64,000 bases of DNA, from the NCBI RefSeq assembly GCF_012986595.1, contig NZ_JAAQYM010000002.1:868001-932000 (forward strand), in the 5' to 3' direction. This document shows positions 17,763-26,230 of the stretch, piece by piece; position 1 is the first letter of the stretch, and each line of letters opens with the position of its first letter. This stretch comes from Pseudomonas koreensis (GTDB lineage: Bacteria > Pseudomonadota > Gammaproteobacteria > Pseudomonadales > Pseudomonadaceae). Under the pieces are notes generated by a model that saw only the letters and a list, made by a program, of their open reading frames with translations, was not told the DNA's origin and made no database searches. A program made the position numbers and the translations under genes.

Positions 17763-18926
17763 ATGGGCGAATTCGATGCCATCCGACCTTACGACGACAG
17801 CGAAGTACCTGCGGTACTGGCAAGACTGCTCGGCGACAAGGCGTTTCTAGATATCCTCACCCACTTCCGCTTCCCGCGTTTCGCCGGTGCCTTCGGCTGG
17901 ATGCTCAAACCACTTATAGCCCATCGGCTGCGTCGTGAGTTTGCCGACGTCAATTCGGTGGCAACGTTGCAGGACAAAGTCGAGTTCTACGTCGACCACA
18001 CCATCGAGCGCGCCACCGACGGCGTGACCTACACCGGTGTCGAGCAATTCAAGTCCGGCAGCGCCTATCTTTTCATCGCCAACCACCGCGACATCGTGAT
18101 GGACCCGGCCTTCGTCAACTACGCCGTGTACCACGCCGGCCTGCCGACCCCGCGCATCGCGATCGGCGACAACCTGCTGCAGAAGCCTTTCGTCAGCGAC
18201 CTGATGCGTCTGAACAAGAGCTTTATCGTGCACCGCTCAATCACCGGCCGCCGCGAGAAAATGGCCGCGTACCAGCTGCTGTCGGCGTACATCAACCACT
18301 CGATCCGCAATGACTGCGCTTCGATCTGGATCGCCCAGGCCGAGGGCCGGGCCAAGGACGGCGACGACCGTACCGAGTCGGCGATCCTCAAGATGTTCCA
18401 CATGAGCCGCAAGGATGAGCCGTTCGGCGAAGTCATCCAGTCGCTGAACCTGACCCCGGTGTCGATCAGCTACGAATACGACCCGTGCGACCAGGCCAAG
18501 GCCCGCGAGCTGTACATCCGCGCCACCACCGGCACTTACGCCAAGGCGCCGGGCGAGGATGACGTGAGCATTGCCAAGGGCATCACCGGCTACAAGGGCC
18601 GGGTGCATGTGAACTTCGCCGCGCCGATCACTGAATTGTTCGAAGACACCAAGCAGTTGGCGATCGAAATGGACAAGCAGATTCTCGGCGGATATCGCCT
18701 GTTCCCGGTGCATTACCTGGCGTACGCGCAGTGGGCGGAGGCTGATCCGCAACTGAATGTGCCGAAAGCCGCCGAGGTGTTCCCGGCCGAGGAACTGGCC
18801 AAGGCGCAGGAAGAATGGCAGAGCCGGCTGGATGCCTGCCCTGAAGAACACCGTCCGTACCTGGTGCTGCAATATGCGACGCCGGTGCGCAATCAGTACC
18901 GGGTCAAGGCTGGGTTGCCGTTGTAA
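17763..18926 (+). CDS. glycerolipid acyltransferase (1-acyl-glycerol-3-phosphate acyltransferase type)
   Basis: The 387-residue protein contains the acyltransferase core LFIANHRDIVMDPAF (about 102-116) and downstream RLNKSFIVHRS and AQAEGRAKDG segments, matching the PlsC/GPAT-like superfamily that moves acyl chains to glycerophosphate or lysophospholipid. The His-to-Asp distance (H-x5-D) differs by one from the classical H-x4-D motif, so the exact substrate is uncertain. Tandem ATGs occur at 17760 and 17763 after AAGAGAG; the frame upstream to 17634 is rejected for lack of a ribosome site. A strong terminator follows at 18945. Confidence 0.85.
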   Translation: MGEFDAIRPYDDSEVPAVLARLLGDKAFLDILTHFRFPRFAGAFGWMLKPLIAHRLRREFADVNSVATLQDKVEFYVDHTIERATDGVTYTGVEQFKSGSAYLFIANHRDIVMDPAFVNYAVYHAGLPTPRIAIGDNLLQKPFVSDLMRLNKSFIVHRSITGRREKMAAYQLLSAYINHSIRNDCASIWIAQAEGRAKDGDDRTESAILKMFHMSRKDEPFGEVIQSLNLTPVSISYEYDPCDQAKARELYIRATTGTYAKAPGEDDVSIAKGITGYKGRVHVNFAAPITELFEDTKQLAIEMDKQILGGYRLFPVHYLAYAQWAEADPQLNVPKAAEVFPAEELAKAQEEWQSRLDACPEEHRPYLVLQYATPVRNQYRVKAGLPL

Positions 18927-18944
18927 GCGCTTTCCACTCGACGC

Positions 18945-18976
18945 AAAAACGGCGCCCTCGGGGCGCCGTTTTTTTA
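18945..18976 (+). terminator. rho-independent terminator after the acyltransferase gene
   Basis: AACGGCGCC and GGCGCCGTT arms around CTCG, followed by a seven-T run, 18 bases past the stop codon. Confidence 0.92.
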
Positions 18977-18993
18977 TCTGATTCAATCAACCC

Positions 18994-19129
18994 TTGTGGC
19001 GAGGGAGCTTGCTCCCGCTCGGCTGCGCAGCAGTCGCAAAACCACATCACGCGGAATACCTGAAAAACCGCGTTTACCTGAATCGGGGCCGCTTCGCAGC
19101 CCAGCGGGAGCAAGCTCCCTCGCCACAAG
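18994..19129. repeat. REPIN-like REP pair, type B
   Basis: TGTGGCGAGGGAGCTTGCTC arm with the small GGCTGCGCAGCAGTCG hairpin, and the complementary arm ending CTCCCTCGCCACA; same plan as 9918-10053. Confidence 0.88.
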
Positions 19130-19143
19130 GGTTTGTGCTGTCC

Positions 19144-19425
19144 TTAGAATCGGGTGCTGATCCAGGAGATGATCAGTGCCAGACCCAGGCAGGCAAACCC
19201 GAAACGATAGAAAAACCGGTTCATGCGCAGCGTCGCCCAATCGAGGATTGGCTCGGCGTTAGGTTGCGCCTGACGCTGAGCAGCAATGCTGGCCATCGCG
19301 CGTTGTTCACGACGGCGGGTCGCGTGCAGCAGCCAACTGCCCGGGAAGGCCAACGCCAGTGCCAGCAGGTTGATCAATTTGGCGGGATGGGCGGTAAATA
19401 GCGTCATCAAGTGCAGCGACATCAC
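19144..19425 (-). CDS. small membrane protein of unknown function
   Basis: The 93-residue frame (or 92 from the second Met at 19422) has two hydrophobic helices (about 13-34 and 74-90) joined by a basic and polar stretch (TRRREQRAMASIAAQ), suggesting an inner-membrane hairpin. I do not recognise the family. Codon use is like neighbouring genes and the stop lies just after a REP pair. A weaker case than its neighbours. Confidence 0.6.
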   Translation of the reverse strand: MMSLHLMTLFTAHPAKLINLLALALAFPGSWLLHATRRREQRAMASIAAQRQAQPNAEPILDWATLRMNRFFYRFGFACLGLALIISWISTRF

Positions 19426-19541
19426 AGACCTCGGAACTGAATCGGTGTGGCAGGCGCCCGATCGACGACTGCGGCGCGGATTCTACCGAAACCCTCCGCC
19501 ACCACCCTACCCTTTACGACAAATAACCTGACAATCGACCG

Positions 19542-19823
19542 ATGGCTGCCCTGTGTCACGGCATCGTCATTTACATCGGCCACCATGCGCGCCTCGAAAC
19601 ACACATGGAACGCGACATGCTCCACGCTGAAAACCAGGATCGCCTGTACCTCATCACCCCGACCGACGAACAACAAAGCCTCGTCGGCAGCCTCGCCTTC
19701 AATGTCCAGGATCGCCACTGGCTGGTGTATTGCGCGCTCGGCGGGCATCAGCATGCGGATTTGCCCGAGACCGACCTGCTGACCGGCGTGAGTGTCCTCG
19801 ACTTCTACTCCCAGGCCGCTTGA
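19542..19823 (+). CDS. hypothetical protein
   Basis: The 93-residue frame (MAALCHGIVIYIGHHARLET ... LLTGVSVLDFYSQAA) has a plausible globular composition. No ribosome site stands out at 19542, and a Met at about 19605 (MERDML) would give about 72 residues. The overlapping frames on both strands look less protein-like. No domain recognised. Confidence 0.5.
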   Translation: MAALCHGIVIYIGHHARLETHMERDMLHAENQDRLYLITPTDEQQSLVGSLAFNVQDRHWLVYCALGGHQHADLPETDLLTGVSVLDFYSQAA

Positions 19824-19839
19824 GCAATACCGCCCCTCC

Positions 19840-19925
19840 TGTAGGAGCTGCCGCAGGCTGCGATCTTTTGACTTTGATTTTCAAAAGCAGGATCAAAAGA
19901 TCGCAGCCTGCGGCAGCTCCTACAG
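19840..19925. repeat. REPIN-like REP pair, type A
   Basis: TGTAGGAGCTGCCGCAGG arm, short AT-rich middle (GACTTTGATTTTCAAAAGCA) and complementary CCTGCGGCAGCTCCTACA arm. Confidence 0.9.
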
Positions 19926-19951
19926 CGGATTGGCGGGGAATCAGTGGACAC

Positions 19952-19988
19952 AAAAAAGCCCGGGGCCATCACTGGCACCGGGCTTTTT
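19952..19988 (-). terminator. rho-independent terminator of the YajG-like gene
   Basis: AAAAAAGCCCGG and CCGGGCTTTTT arms flank a loop; it lies 17 bases past the leftward lipoprotein stop codon. Confidence 0.85.
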
Positions 19989-20005
19989 CACATCAGCCGT
20001 ACAGC

Positions 20006-20590
20006 TTACTCGGCGAGGATCTGACCCACGGTCGGGTCCTTGAACAGACGGGTCAAGGCATCGCTCAACACATCGCTGACCAGTTTGGTATTGGTTTCCT
20101 GGTTCGGCGCCATGCCGAAACGCTGGTCCAGCGAAGCGCCGTAGCGACCGCTGTAGCGACGGTTGCCGCTCTGCACGTCGGAGCGGAAGGTCGCGCCGAT
20201 GGTGGCCTCGGTCACGTACATGCCTTCTTTCGGCGACTGATACTTCAGCTCGGTCAGGGTCACGGTCAGTTGCGGCGCGTTCATCGCGTTGCTGGTCGGG
20301 GTGAAGCCGAGCAGACGCACGGCGGCTTCAGCCTGGGCCTGCAGCTTTGGCAGGATCTGCTCGCGCTGCACGGTGATGGCGCTGGTTTCCGGGTACAGGC
20401 CGCCACGGGTGCCGAGGGTTGGCGACGGACGACCGTCAACCACGCGCACCACCACTTGCTGGCCATGGCCGACCGGCGCCAGCTGCGTGGTCAGCTTCGG
20501 TTCCGGGCTCAGTTGTTGCGGGCTGTGGGCGCAGCCAACCAGGGTCAAACTGGTCACAGTGATCAAACCGAACAACAGGCGTTGCAACAT
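20006..20590 (-). CDS. YajG-family lipoprotein
   Basis: The 194-residue protein starts MLQRLLFGLITVTSLTLVGC with a clear lipobox (Cys20) and continues with the YajG pattern (VVVRVVDGRPSPTLGTRGG ... LTVTLTELKY ... LKDPTVGQILAE-like end). It is an outer-membrane or inner-membrane lipoprotein of unknown function. The start at 20590 is set by the lipoprotein signal; the frame extends upstream to 20689 without a ribosome site. Single gene with its own terminator. Confidence 0.88.
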   Translation of the reverse strand: MLQRLLFGLITVTSLTLVGCAHSPQQLSPEPKLTTQLAPVGHGQQVVVRVVDGRPSPTLGTRGGLYPETSAITVQREQILPKLQAQAEAAVRLLGFTPTSNAMNAPQLTVTLTELKYQSPKEGMYVTEATIGATFRSDVQSGNRRYSGRYGASLDQRFGMAPNQETNTKLVSDVLSDALTRLFKDPTVGQILAE

Positions 20591-20796
20591 GCTCTTTTCT
20601 CCAGAATCAGGCACAAACAGGCCGGCAGTATAGCGGTGGGCCACTGCGGGTAACCAGCACTCGACAGTGAATACTGAAATGTCTGACAAACCCTGAGGAA
20701 TGCGGTTCCTGTCACAGATTATTCACCGCCCATACACCTCGGCGTCACGGCCGCTCGGCAAGCTTCAAACCAGTCCTCCAGACAAGGTACCCGGCC

Positions 20797-21030
20797 ATGC
20801 GCTATCTGATCTCGTTGTTCGCCCCACGCCCATTGCACCGCTGCTTCGCCTTGCTCGACCGTAACGGTCATTGCCAGGCATTCAAGCAGTGCAGCCTGCA
20901 ACCGATGGGCGATGGCTGGGTGGAAATCGAAGAAATCCGTCTCAACTGGTTGCACCAGCCACTGCCTGCCAGTGCCCGCGTCATAGCGTCGCAGCCTCGC
21001 GCACGGGTGCAAGCGATGTTGAGCATCTGA
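20797..21030 (+). CDS. small conserved hypothetical protein
   Basis: The 77-residue frame (MRYLISLFAPRPLHRCFALL ... VEIEEIRLNWLHQPLPASA) has normal codon use for this genome and starts 10 bases after a possible AAGGTA ribosome site. No domain recognised; the predicted protein is soluble and basic. Confidence 0.65.
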   Translation: MRYLISLFAPRPLHRCFALLDRNGHCQAFKQCSLQPMGDGWVEIEEIRLNWLHQPLPASARVIASQPRARVQAMLSI

Positions 21031-21735
21031 CCGGATGCCTAATAAAAGTCATTAAACTCGACCAACTGCCCGCATTTCTTCGATACAATCTCCCCCCGAT
21101 TATAAGGACGTCTCCTGATCGGGCCTCGCAACACCGTCAATGCCCAGGCATTGGCACTCAAAATCGCCCACAGAGAGCCGCCCACACAGATCGAGTGAAG
21201 TTGGCGCGCTTGCCTGTTCTTCCGGCAAAACCCCGCTTTTCGCGAATCTGCAGAGCTGTCATACGCTCGGCCACCGCGTTGTTTTGCCCTTGCGGCATGG
21301 TGCCAGGCTGGGACAGCCCTTTTTTGAGGTTCACGTCTTCAAAAGAGCGTGAAAAAAACGGGTTTTCACAACTTCACAAGAGTGTGGCGAGCAAATGAAT
21401 AGTTTTGCGTCTGAACATGCACCATTAGCGTCTGAAACAGCCCAACGACACAGGACCGGGGATACCTCGAACATCGGAGCCTGAAGCCTGTCCGCTACGG
21501 ATTTGGTTGCACAAAACGGATGTCTCGACCATAAGTCGAATTGCCAGCCGCGTGCTGAAATGAGTTCATTGAGCTCTTGAAGCCAGGCCGCATGCATCCG
21601 TCGAAGTTGCGAAAAATTGCGAAGATTCGGACATGGCGAACCTGACCACCGTTACCTGGGGCATCACTGACCTGTCCCGGAACGCCTGGCAGCCATGCCG
21701 ACAATTTGGTGCTGCAGATTTTGGAGACGCGTTAA
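21031..21735. other. 705-bp intergenic region upstream of mqo with no convincing gene
   Basis: The region is less G+C-rich than its surroundings and short open frames on both strands lack ribosome sites, conserved-looking products or good codon use. It holds a small palindrome CAATGCC-CA-GGCATTG (21138-21153) and a hairpin TTCACG...CGTGAA (about 21331-21353). It presumably contains the mqo promoter and a long leader; a small RNA is possible but nothing specific is seen. Confidence 0.5.
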
Positions 21736-23244
21736 ATGGCGCATAACGAAGCAGTCGACGTAGTTCTGGTTGGGGCAGGCATCATGAGTGCCACCCTGGC
21801 AGTACTGCTCAAAGAGCTCGACCCGGCGATCAAGCTGGAAGTCGTCGAGTTGATGGATTCCGGTGCGGCGGAGAGTTCCAACCCGTGGAACAACGCCGGT
21901 ACCGGCCACGCCGGCCTGTGCGAGCTGAACTACACCCCGCAGGCGGCCGACGGCAGCGTCGACATCAAGAAAGCCGTGCACATCAACACCCAGTTCGAAG
22001 TGTCCAAGCAGTTCTGGTCGTACCTGACCAAGAAAGGCACCTTCGGCTCGTGCAAATCCTTCATCAGCCCGGTGCCGCACCTGAGCTTCGTCCAGGGTGA
22101 CAAAGGCGTGTCGTTCCTCAAGGAACGCTTCAACGTGCTGCACAAGCACCACGCCTTCGCCGACATGGAATACACCGAAGACAAGGCCAAGATGGCCGAG
22201 TGGATGCCACTGATGATGCCGGGCCGTTCGCCGGACGAAGTGCTGGCCGCCACCCGCGTGATGAACGGCACCGACGTCAACTTCGGCGCCCTGACCAATC
22301 AGTTGCTCAAGCACCTGACCAGCGCTCCCGACACCCAGGTCAAATACTGCAAGCGTGTGACCGGCCTGAAGCGTAACGGCAGCGGCTGGACCGTCAGCAT
22401 CAAGGACGTCAACAGCGGCAGCAGCCGTGAAGTCGACGCCAAATTCGTCTTCCTCGGTGCCGGTGGCGCGGCCCTGCCGCTGCTGCAGGCTTCGGGCATC
22501 GAAGAAAGCAAAGGCTTCGGCGGCTTCCCGATCAGTGGCCAGTGGCTGCGTTGCGACAACCCGGACGTGGTCAAGCACCACCAGGCCAAGGTCTACAGCC
22601 AGGCAGCAGTGGGTTCGCCACCAATGTCCGTGCCGCACCTGGACACCCGTGTAGTCGACGGCAAGAAATCCCTGCTGTTCGGGCCATACGCCGGTTTCAC
22701 CACCAAGTTCCTCAAGCACGGTTCCTTCATGGACCTGCCGCTGTCGGTGCGCGCCGGCAACATCGGGCCGATGCTGGCGGTGGCGAAAAACAACATGGAC
22801 CTGACCAAGTACCTGGTCAGCGAAGTGATGCAATCGATGGAGCAGCGCCTGGATTCCCTGCGCCGTTTCTACCCGGAGGCGAAAGCCGAAGACTGGCGTC
22901 TGGAAGTGGCTGGTCAGCGGGTACAGATCATCAAGAAAGACCCGAAAAAAGGCGGCATCCTGCAGTTCGGTACCGAACTGGTCGCGGCGAAAGACGGCTC
23001 CCTCGCCGCCCTGCTCGGCGCTTCCCCAGGTGCATCGGTGACCGTTTCGATCATGCTGGAACTGATCGAGAAATGCTTCCCGGCCAAGGCCAAGGGTGAG
23101 TGGGCTGCCAAACTGGCAGAGATTTTCCCGGCCCGCGAAAAAGTCCTGGAAACCGATGCTGCGCTGTATCGCAAGATCAACACGCAGAACAACATCGCGC
23201 TGGAACTGGTTGAAGAGAGCAGCGAGACCCCAAGCTTCGCTTGA
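21736..23244 (+). CDS. mqo: malate:quinone oxidoreductase
   Basis: The 502-residue FAD enzyme oxidises malate to oxaloacetate and passes electrons to the quinone pool at the inner face of the cytoplasmic membrane. The FAD-binding N-terminus [19 protein letters not shown] and the Mqo-specific [20 protein letters not shown] segment are intact, and the length is standard. It replaces or complements NAD-malate dehydrogenase in pseudomonads. Position matches mqoB (PA4640) of PAO1, followed by a PA4642-like gene (from memory). A terminator follows at 23256. Confidence 0.96.
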   Translation: MAHNEAVDVVLVGAGIMSATLAVLLKELDPAIKLEVVELMDSGAAESSNPWNNAGTGHAGLCELNYTPQAADGSVDIKKAVHINTQFEVSKQFWSYLTKKGTFGSCKSFISPVPHLSFVQGDKGVSFLKERFNVLHKHHAFADMEYTEDKAKMAEWMPLMMPGRSPDEVLAATRVMNGTDVNFGALTNQLLKHLTSAPDTQVKYCKRVTGLKRNGSGWTVSIKDVNSGSSREVDAKFVFLGAGGAALPLLQASGIEESKGFGGFPISGQWLRCDNPDVVKHHQAKVYSQAAVGSPPMSVPHLDTRVVDGKKSLLFGPYAGFTTKFLKHGSFMDLPLSVRAGNIGPMLAVAKNNMDLTKYLVSEVMQSMEQRLDSLRRFYPEAKAEDWRLEVAGQRVQIIKKDPKKGGILQFGTELVAAKDGSLAALLGASPGASVTVSIMLELIEKCFPAKAKGEWAAKLAEIFPAREKVLETDAALYRKINTQNNIALELVEESSETPSFA

Positions 23245-23255
23245 TCTCGCGGCAT

Positions 23256-23294
23256 AAAAAACGCCCCGTACTCAGTGAGTGCGGGGCGTTTTTT
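23256..23294. terminator. bidirectional terminator after mqo
   Basis: AAAAAACGCCCCG and CGGGGCGTTTTTT arms around a short loop, 12 bases past the mqo stop. Confidence 0.92.
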
Positions 23295-23320
23295 ATGGCC
23301 AACATTTAAAACATCGACCC

Positions 23321-23415
23321 TTGTGGCGAGGGAGCTTGCTCCCGCTGGGCTGCGCAGCGGCCCCAAAACCTTATGAGCGCTGCGCACTCAAGCGGGAGCA
23401 AGCTCCCTCGCCACA
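23321..23415. repeat. REPIN-like REP pair, type B (short spacer)
   Basis: TGTGGCGAGGGAGCTTGCTC arm and complementary GAGCAAGCTCCCTCGCCACA arm with only about 50 bases between. Confidence 0.88.
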
Positions 23416-23436
23416 GAAATTGATGTTAGCGAACAA

Positions 23437-23724
23437 TCAGCCGCGGGCTTTTTCGATCAACTCGATGTAGTCCGGAGCGTTGCGCTGATCCTTGATCAGG
23501 TCAACAAACGTCTGGCCCTGCTCATCCTTGCCATCCACGTCGTAACCGGCAGCCACGAAGAACGTCAGGAAGCGCTCGAAATCGTCGATGCGCAGGCCAC
23601 GGTAGGCCTTGACCAGTTTGTGCAGCGAAGGCGAAGTGGCGTCGACCGGCTCGAAATCGAGGAACAGCTTGATCTGCTCATCGCCGATCTCGTCACCAAT
23701 CACCTGTTTCTTATCTTTACGCAT
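23437..23724 (-). CDS. PA4642-family protein
   Basis: The 95-residue acidic soluble protein (MRKDKKQVIGDEIGDEQIKL ... YDVDGKDEQGQTFVDLI) matches a small family conserved beside mqo in Pseudomonas. The C-terminal half (DDFERFLTFFVAAGYDV) suggests a helical fold. Function unknown; it is the downstream gene of a leftward pair with the 23788-24273 gene, 63 bases apart. Confidence 0.85.
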   Translation of the reverse strand: MRKDKKQVIGDEIGDEQIKLFLDFEPVDATSPSLHKLVKAYRGLRIDDFERFLTFFVAAGYDVDGKDEQGQTFVDLIKDQRNAPDYIELIEKARG

Positions 23725-23787
23725 TGCCGACTCCAGCTCGCAGACATTACACGGGGCGGGCAGTTTACCCCTGCCCGGGCGCCGGGC

Positions 23788-24273
23788 TCAACGCGATCGA
23801 ACGGCACCGGTGTGCAAATCGGCCCAGATATGGCCGTTGGCGTAACTGAGGAACTGCACATACACGGTGTCATTGCGCAGCAGGTCGATCACCACCCGGT
23901 ATTGCGCCAGCGGGTAATACAGCGTCAGGGTTTTGCTCTTGTCATCGTAAACCGGTTTTTTCAGGCTTTTGCTTTCGCCATCGAAGTTGACCAATACCTG
24001 GGTGATGGACGCGCCCTTGTTCAGGGATTTGCCCTTGAGGCGGATCATCAGCGAAGAGGTCACCGGAATCGGTTGTTGATTGGACTGGCGTTGCGCGCCG
24101 ACCACCACCGAATAGTCAGTGACCTGCAACAGTTGCTGCTGCTCGGGTTCGGCATCGCGCAGGGTCAGGTCGTCCGGCGGCAGAAATTGACTGTGCATCG
24201 GCGCCGGAGCGGCGGCCAGAGGCAAGCTGAGGGCCAACAACAGGGCGGCAAGGCTGCGGATCAGAAGGCGCAT
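23788..24273 (-). CDS. exported protein of unknown function (PA4643-like position)
   Basis: The 161-residue protein has a Sec signal peptide (MRLLIRSLAALLLALSLPLA, then AAP) and a beta-rich mature part (VTSSLMIRLKGKSLNKGASI, LTLYYPLAQYRVVIDLLRND). It is predicted to be periplasmic. I do not recognise a domain; by position it corresponds to PA4643. Confidence 0.78.
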   Translation of the reverse strand: MRLLIRSLAALLLALSLPLAAAPAPMHSQFLPPDDLTLRDAEPEQQQLLQVTDYSVVVGAQRQSNQQPIPVTSSLMIRLKGKSLNKGASITQVLVNFDGESKSLKKPVYDDKSKTLTLYYPLAQYRVVIDLLRNDTVYVQFLSYANGHIWADLHTGAVRSR

Positions 24274-24331
24274 GACAGGCTCCGGAGGCGGGGCCGAGCA
24301 CTCTAGCCGGGTTTTGCGCAGTCCTGCAAAG

Positions 24332-24374
24332 CAAAAAAGGTGCAGGTCGCGTTATCAGCGGCCTGCACCTTTTT
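24332..24374. terminator. terminator between wbuC and the exported-protein gene
   Basis: AAAAAAGGTGCAGG and CCTGCACCTTTTTT arms with a loop of about 12 bases; it can serve the leftward wbuC transcript's end. Confidence 0.88.
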
Positions 24375-24389
24375 TGTTCCAGCCTCGCA

Positions 24390-24863
24390 TCAATCGAACT
24401 GCGCGCGCATCCACGCCTGGTATTCAGCCACACCGGCCTCGCCTTCCCGCGGGGCCCAGTGAGCAAGTTCGCCTTCACCGACCGGACGATAGGGGCCAGC
24501 CTTGCACTCGAACATCAAACTGTCGGCTTCCAGAACCACCAGACCATGGAAGACGCCCGTCGGCAGATCGACACCGACACACTCGCCACCGGCGTGCAGA
24601 ACCTGCTTTTTCACCACGGCACCGGTTTCATCGAAGATCAGCAGACCCAGCCGGCCCTTGAGCACCAGCAGTGTTTCCGCCTTGTTCTCACCCAGATGCC
24701 GGTGCGGCGGAATATAAGTGCTCGGTTGCAAGCCCACGGCCATGCGATGGCACGCCTCTTCCATCTGGTGGAAGTTGTGGTGCTGACGCCCACGAGGGTT
24801 GGCCGCAGCTTTCTCGGCCAATTCAGCGAACAGCGTTTGATCAAGAAAGCCCGGCGTGTTCAT
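24390..24863 (-). CDS. WbuC-family cupin metalloprotein
   Basis: The 157-residue cupin has metal-ligand motifs PPHRHLGENKAETLLVLKG (about 52-70) with His53/His55 and Glu positions, and the family ending VGEGELAHWAPREGE. WbuC relatives are found near O-antigen genes in enterics, but here it sits 3 bases downstream of hpt in the same direction, so it is likely cotranscribed with a purine-salvage gene. Its reaction is unknown. Key cupin residues look intact. Confidence 0.85.
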   Translation of the reverse strand: MNTPGFLDQTLFAELAEKAAANPRGRQHHNFHQMEEACHRMAVGLQPSTYIPPHRHLGENKAETLLVLKGRLGLLIFDETGAVVKKQVLHAGGECVGVDLPTGVFHGLVVLEADSLMFECKAGPYRPVGEGELAHWAPREGEAGVAEYQAWMRAQFD

Positions 24864-24866
24864 GGA

Positions 24867-25424
24867 TTACATCCCTTTGACGGCAAAAATCCCGTTGGCG
24901 TTGCGCCAGTAGCCTTTGTAGTCCATGCCGTAACCGAAGATGTAGCGGTCAACGCATGGCAGGCCGACGAAGTCTGCTTTCAGGTCTGGACGTGCCTTGC
25001 GGTCGTGGTCCTTGTCGATCAGCACGGCGGTGTGCACTTTGCGCGCGCCGGCGTGTTTGCAGAAATCGATGATCGCGCCCAGGGTGTGACCTTCGTCGAG
25101 GATGTCGTCGATGATCAGCACGTCGCGGTCGATGAACGAAACTTCCGGCTTGGCTTTCCAGAACAGGTCGCCGCCGCTGGTTTCGTTGCGATAACGGGTG
25201 GCGTGCAGGTAGGACGCTTCCAGCGGGAACTGCAGGTGAGTCAGCAGTTTGCCGGAGAAGATCAGACCGCCGTTCATCACGCAGAACACCACCGGGTTGC
25301 TGTCGGCCAGTTGTTCGTTGATTTGTGCACCGACGCGGGCGATGGCGGCCTCGACTTCAGATTCGGTGTACAGGCAGTCAGCCTCTCGCATGATTTGACG
25401 GATATGCTCGAGATCAGCGGACAT
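24867..25424 (-). CDS. hpt: hypoxanthine-guanine phosphoribosyltransferase
   Basis: The 185-residue enzyme salvages hypoxanthine and guanine by transfer to PRPP. The PRPP-binding loop VLIIDDILDEGHT (about 98-110) and the purine-contacting YGMDYKG segment near the C-terminus are present. The Met at 25424 is used as the start; a 14-residue upstream extension is unlikely. It leads a unit with wbuC and is divergent from upp-uraA, so purine and pyrimidine salvage face each other across a 165-base promoter region. Confidence 0.92.
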   Translation of the reverse strand: MSADLEHIRQIMREADCLYTESEVEAAIARVGAQINEQLADSNPVVFCVMNGGLIFSGKLLTHLQFPLEASYLHATRYRNETSGGDLFWKAKPEVSFIDRDVLIIDDILDEGHTLGAIIDFCKHAGARKVHTAVLIDKDHDRKARPDLKADFVGLPCVDRYIFGYGMDYKGYWRNANGIFAVKGM

Positions 25425-25517
25425 TGGCGCTCTCCAAGGGGTGGCGGAATTCGGAAAAGCGGCCAAAGGTACGCATCCAGCACGGCCGAATCAAGCATTT
25501 GTGGACTAACGTACTGT

Positions 25518-25533
25518 ATGTCCTATAGGACAT
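25518..25533. promoter_or_regulatory. perfect 16-bp palindrome in the hpt/upp divergent promoter region
   Basis: ATGTCCTATAGGACAT reads the same on both strands, 57 bases before the upp start codon. A second perfect palindrome, TAGATTAATCTA, lies at 25544-25555. The pair could be an operator or part of a leader structure; no known factor is assigned. Confidence 0.6.
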
Positions 25534-25589
25534 CACCCTCGGATAGATTAATCTAGGCCGGTTTTTTTGCCCGCCGCCGGAGTTTTTCC

Positions 25590-26228
25590 ATGCCCATCCT
25601 CGAGATCCGCCATCCGCTGATCCGCCATAAACTCGGCCTGATGCGCCGCGCTGACATCAGCACCAAGAATTTCCGTGAGCTTGCTCAGGAAGTCGGCGCC
25701 CTGTTGACCTATGAAGCTACAAAAGACCTGCCCCTGGAAACCTACGATATTCCAGGTTGGTGCGGCACCGTGTCGGTCGAGAAAATCGCCGGCAAGAAGA
25801 TCACCGTCGTGCCAATCCTGCGCGCAGGTATCGGCATGCTGGAAGGCGTGCTGAGCCTGATCCCGGGTGCCAAGGTTTCCGCTGTGGGTGTCGCCCGCAA
25901 CGAAGAAACCCTGCAAGCGCACACCTACCTGGAAAAACTGGTTCCGGAAATCAACGAACGCCTGGCGATGATCATCGACCCGATGCTCGCCACCGGCAGC
26001 TCCATGGTTGCGACCATCGACCTGCTGAAAAAGGCCGGTTGCAAGGACATCCGCGCGATGGTGCTGGTTGCCGCGCCGGAAGGCATTGCTGCCGTCGAGA
26101 AGGCTCACCCGGACGTGACCATCTATACCGCCTCTATCGATGAACGTCTGAACGAACACGGTTACATCATCCCAGGGCTTGGCGATGCCGGTGACAAGAT
26201 CTTCGGCACCAAGCAGAAGGACGCGTGA
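25590..26228 (+). CDS. upp: uracil phosphoribosyltransferase
   Basis: The 212-residue cytoplasmic enzyme converts uracil and PRPP to UMP. The PRPP loop [20 protein letters not shown] (about 127-146) and the uracil-binding C-terminus [16 protein letters not shown] are intact. It is directly followed by the uracil permease gene uraA, so import and phosphoribosylation are cotranscribed. Confidence 0.97.
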   Translation: MPILEIRHPLIRHKLGLMRRADISTKNFRELAQEVGALLTYEATKDLPLETYDIPGWCGTVSVEKIAGKKITVVPILRAGIGMLEGVLSLIPGAKVSAVGVARNEETLQAHTYLEKLVPEINERLAMIIDPMLATGSSMVATIDLLKKAGCKDIRAMVLVAAPEGIAAVEKAHPDVTIYTASIDERLNEHGYIIPGLGDAGDKIFGTKQKDA

Positions 26229-26230
26229 GC

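Noticed and set aside
21331..21353. Hairpin upstream of mqo as a terminator
   Set aside because: It is followed by an A-run on the plus strand and has no T-run in the correct place on either strand.
20871..21398. A 175-residue rightward frame overlapping the small gene at 20797-21030
   Set aside because: It has no ribosome site and overlaps a better-supported small gene; its product is rich in Arg, Pro and Ser as expected of a shadow.
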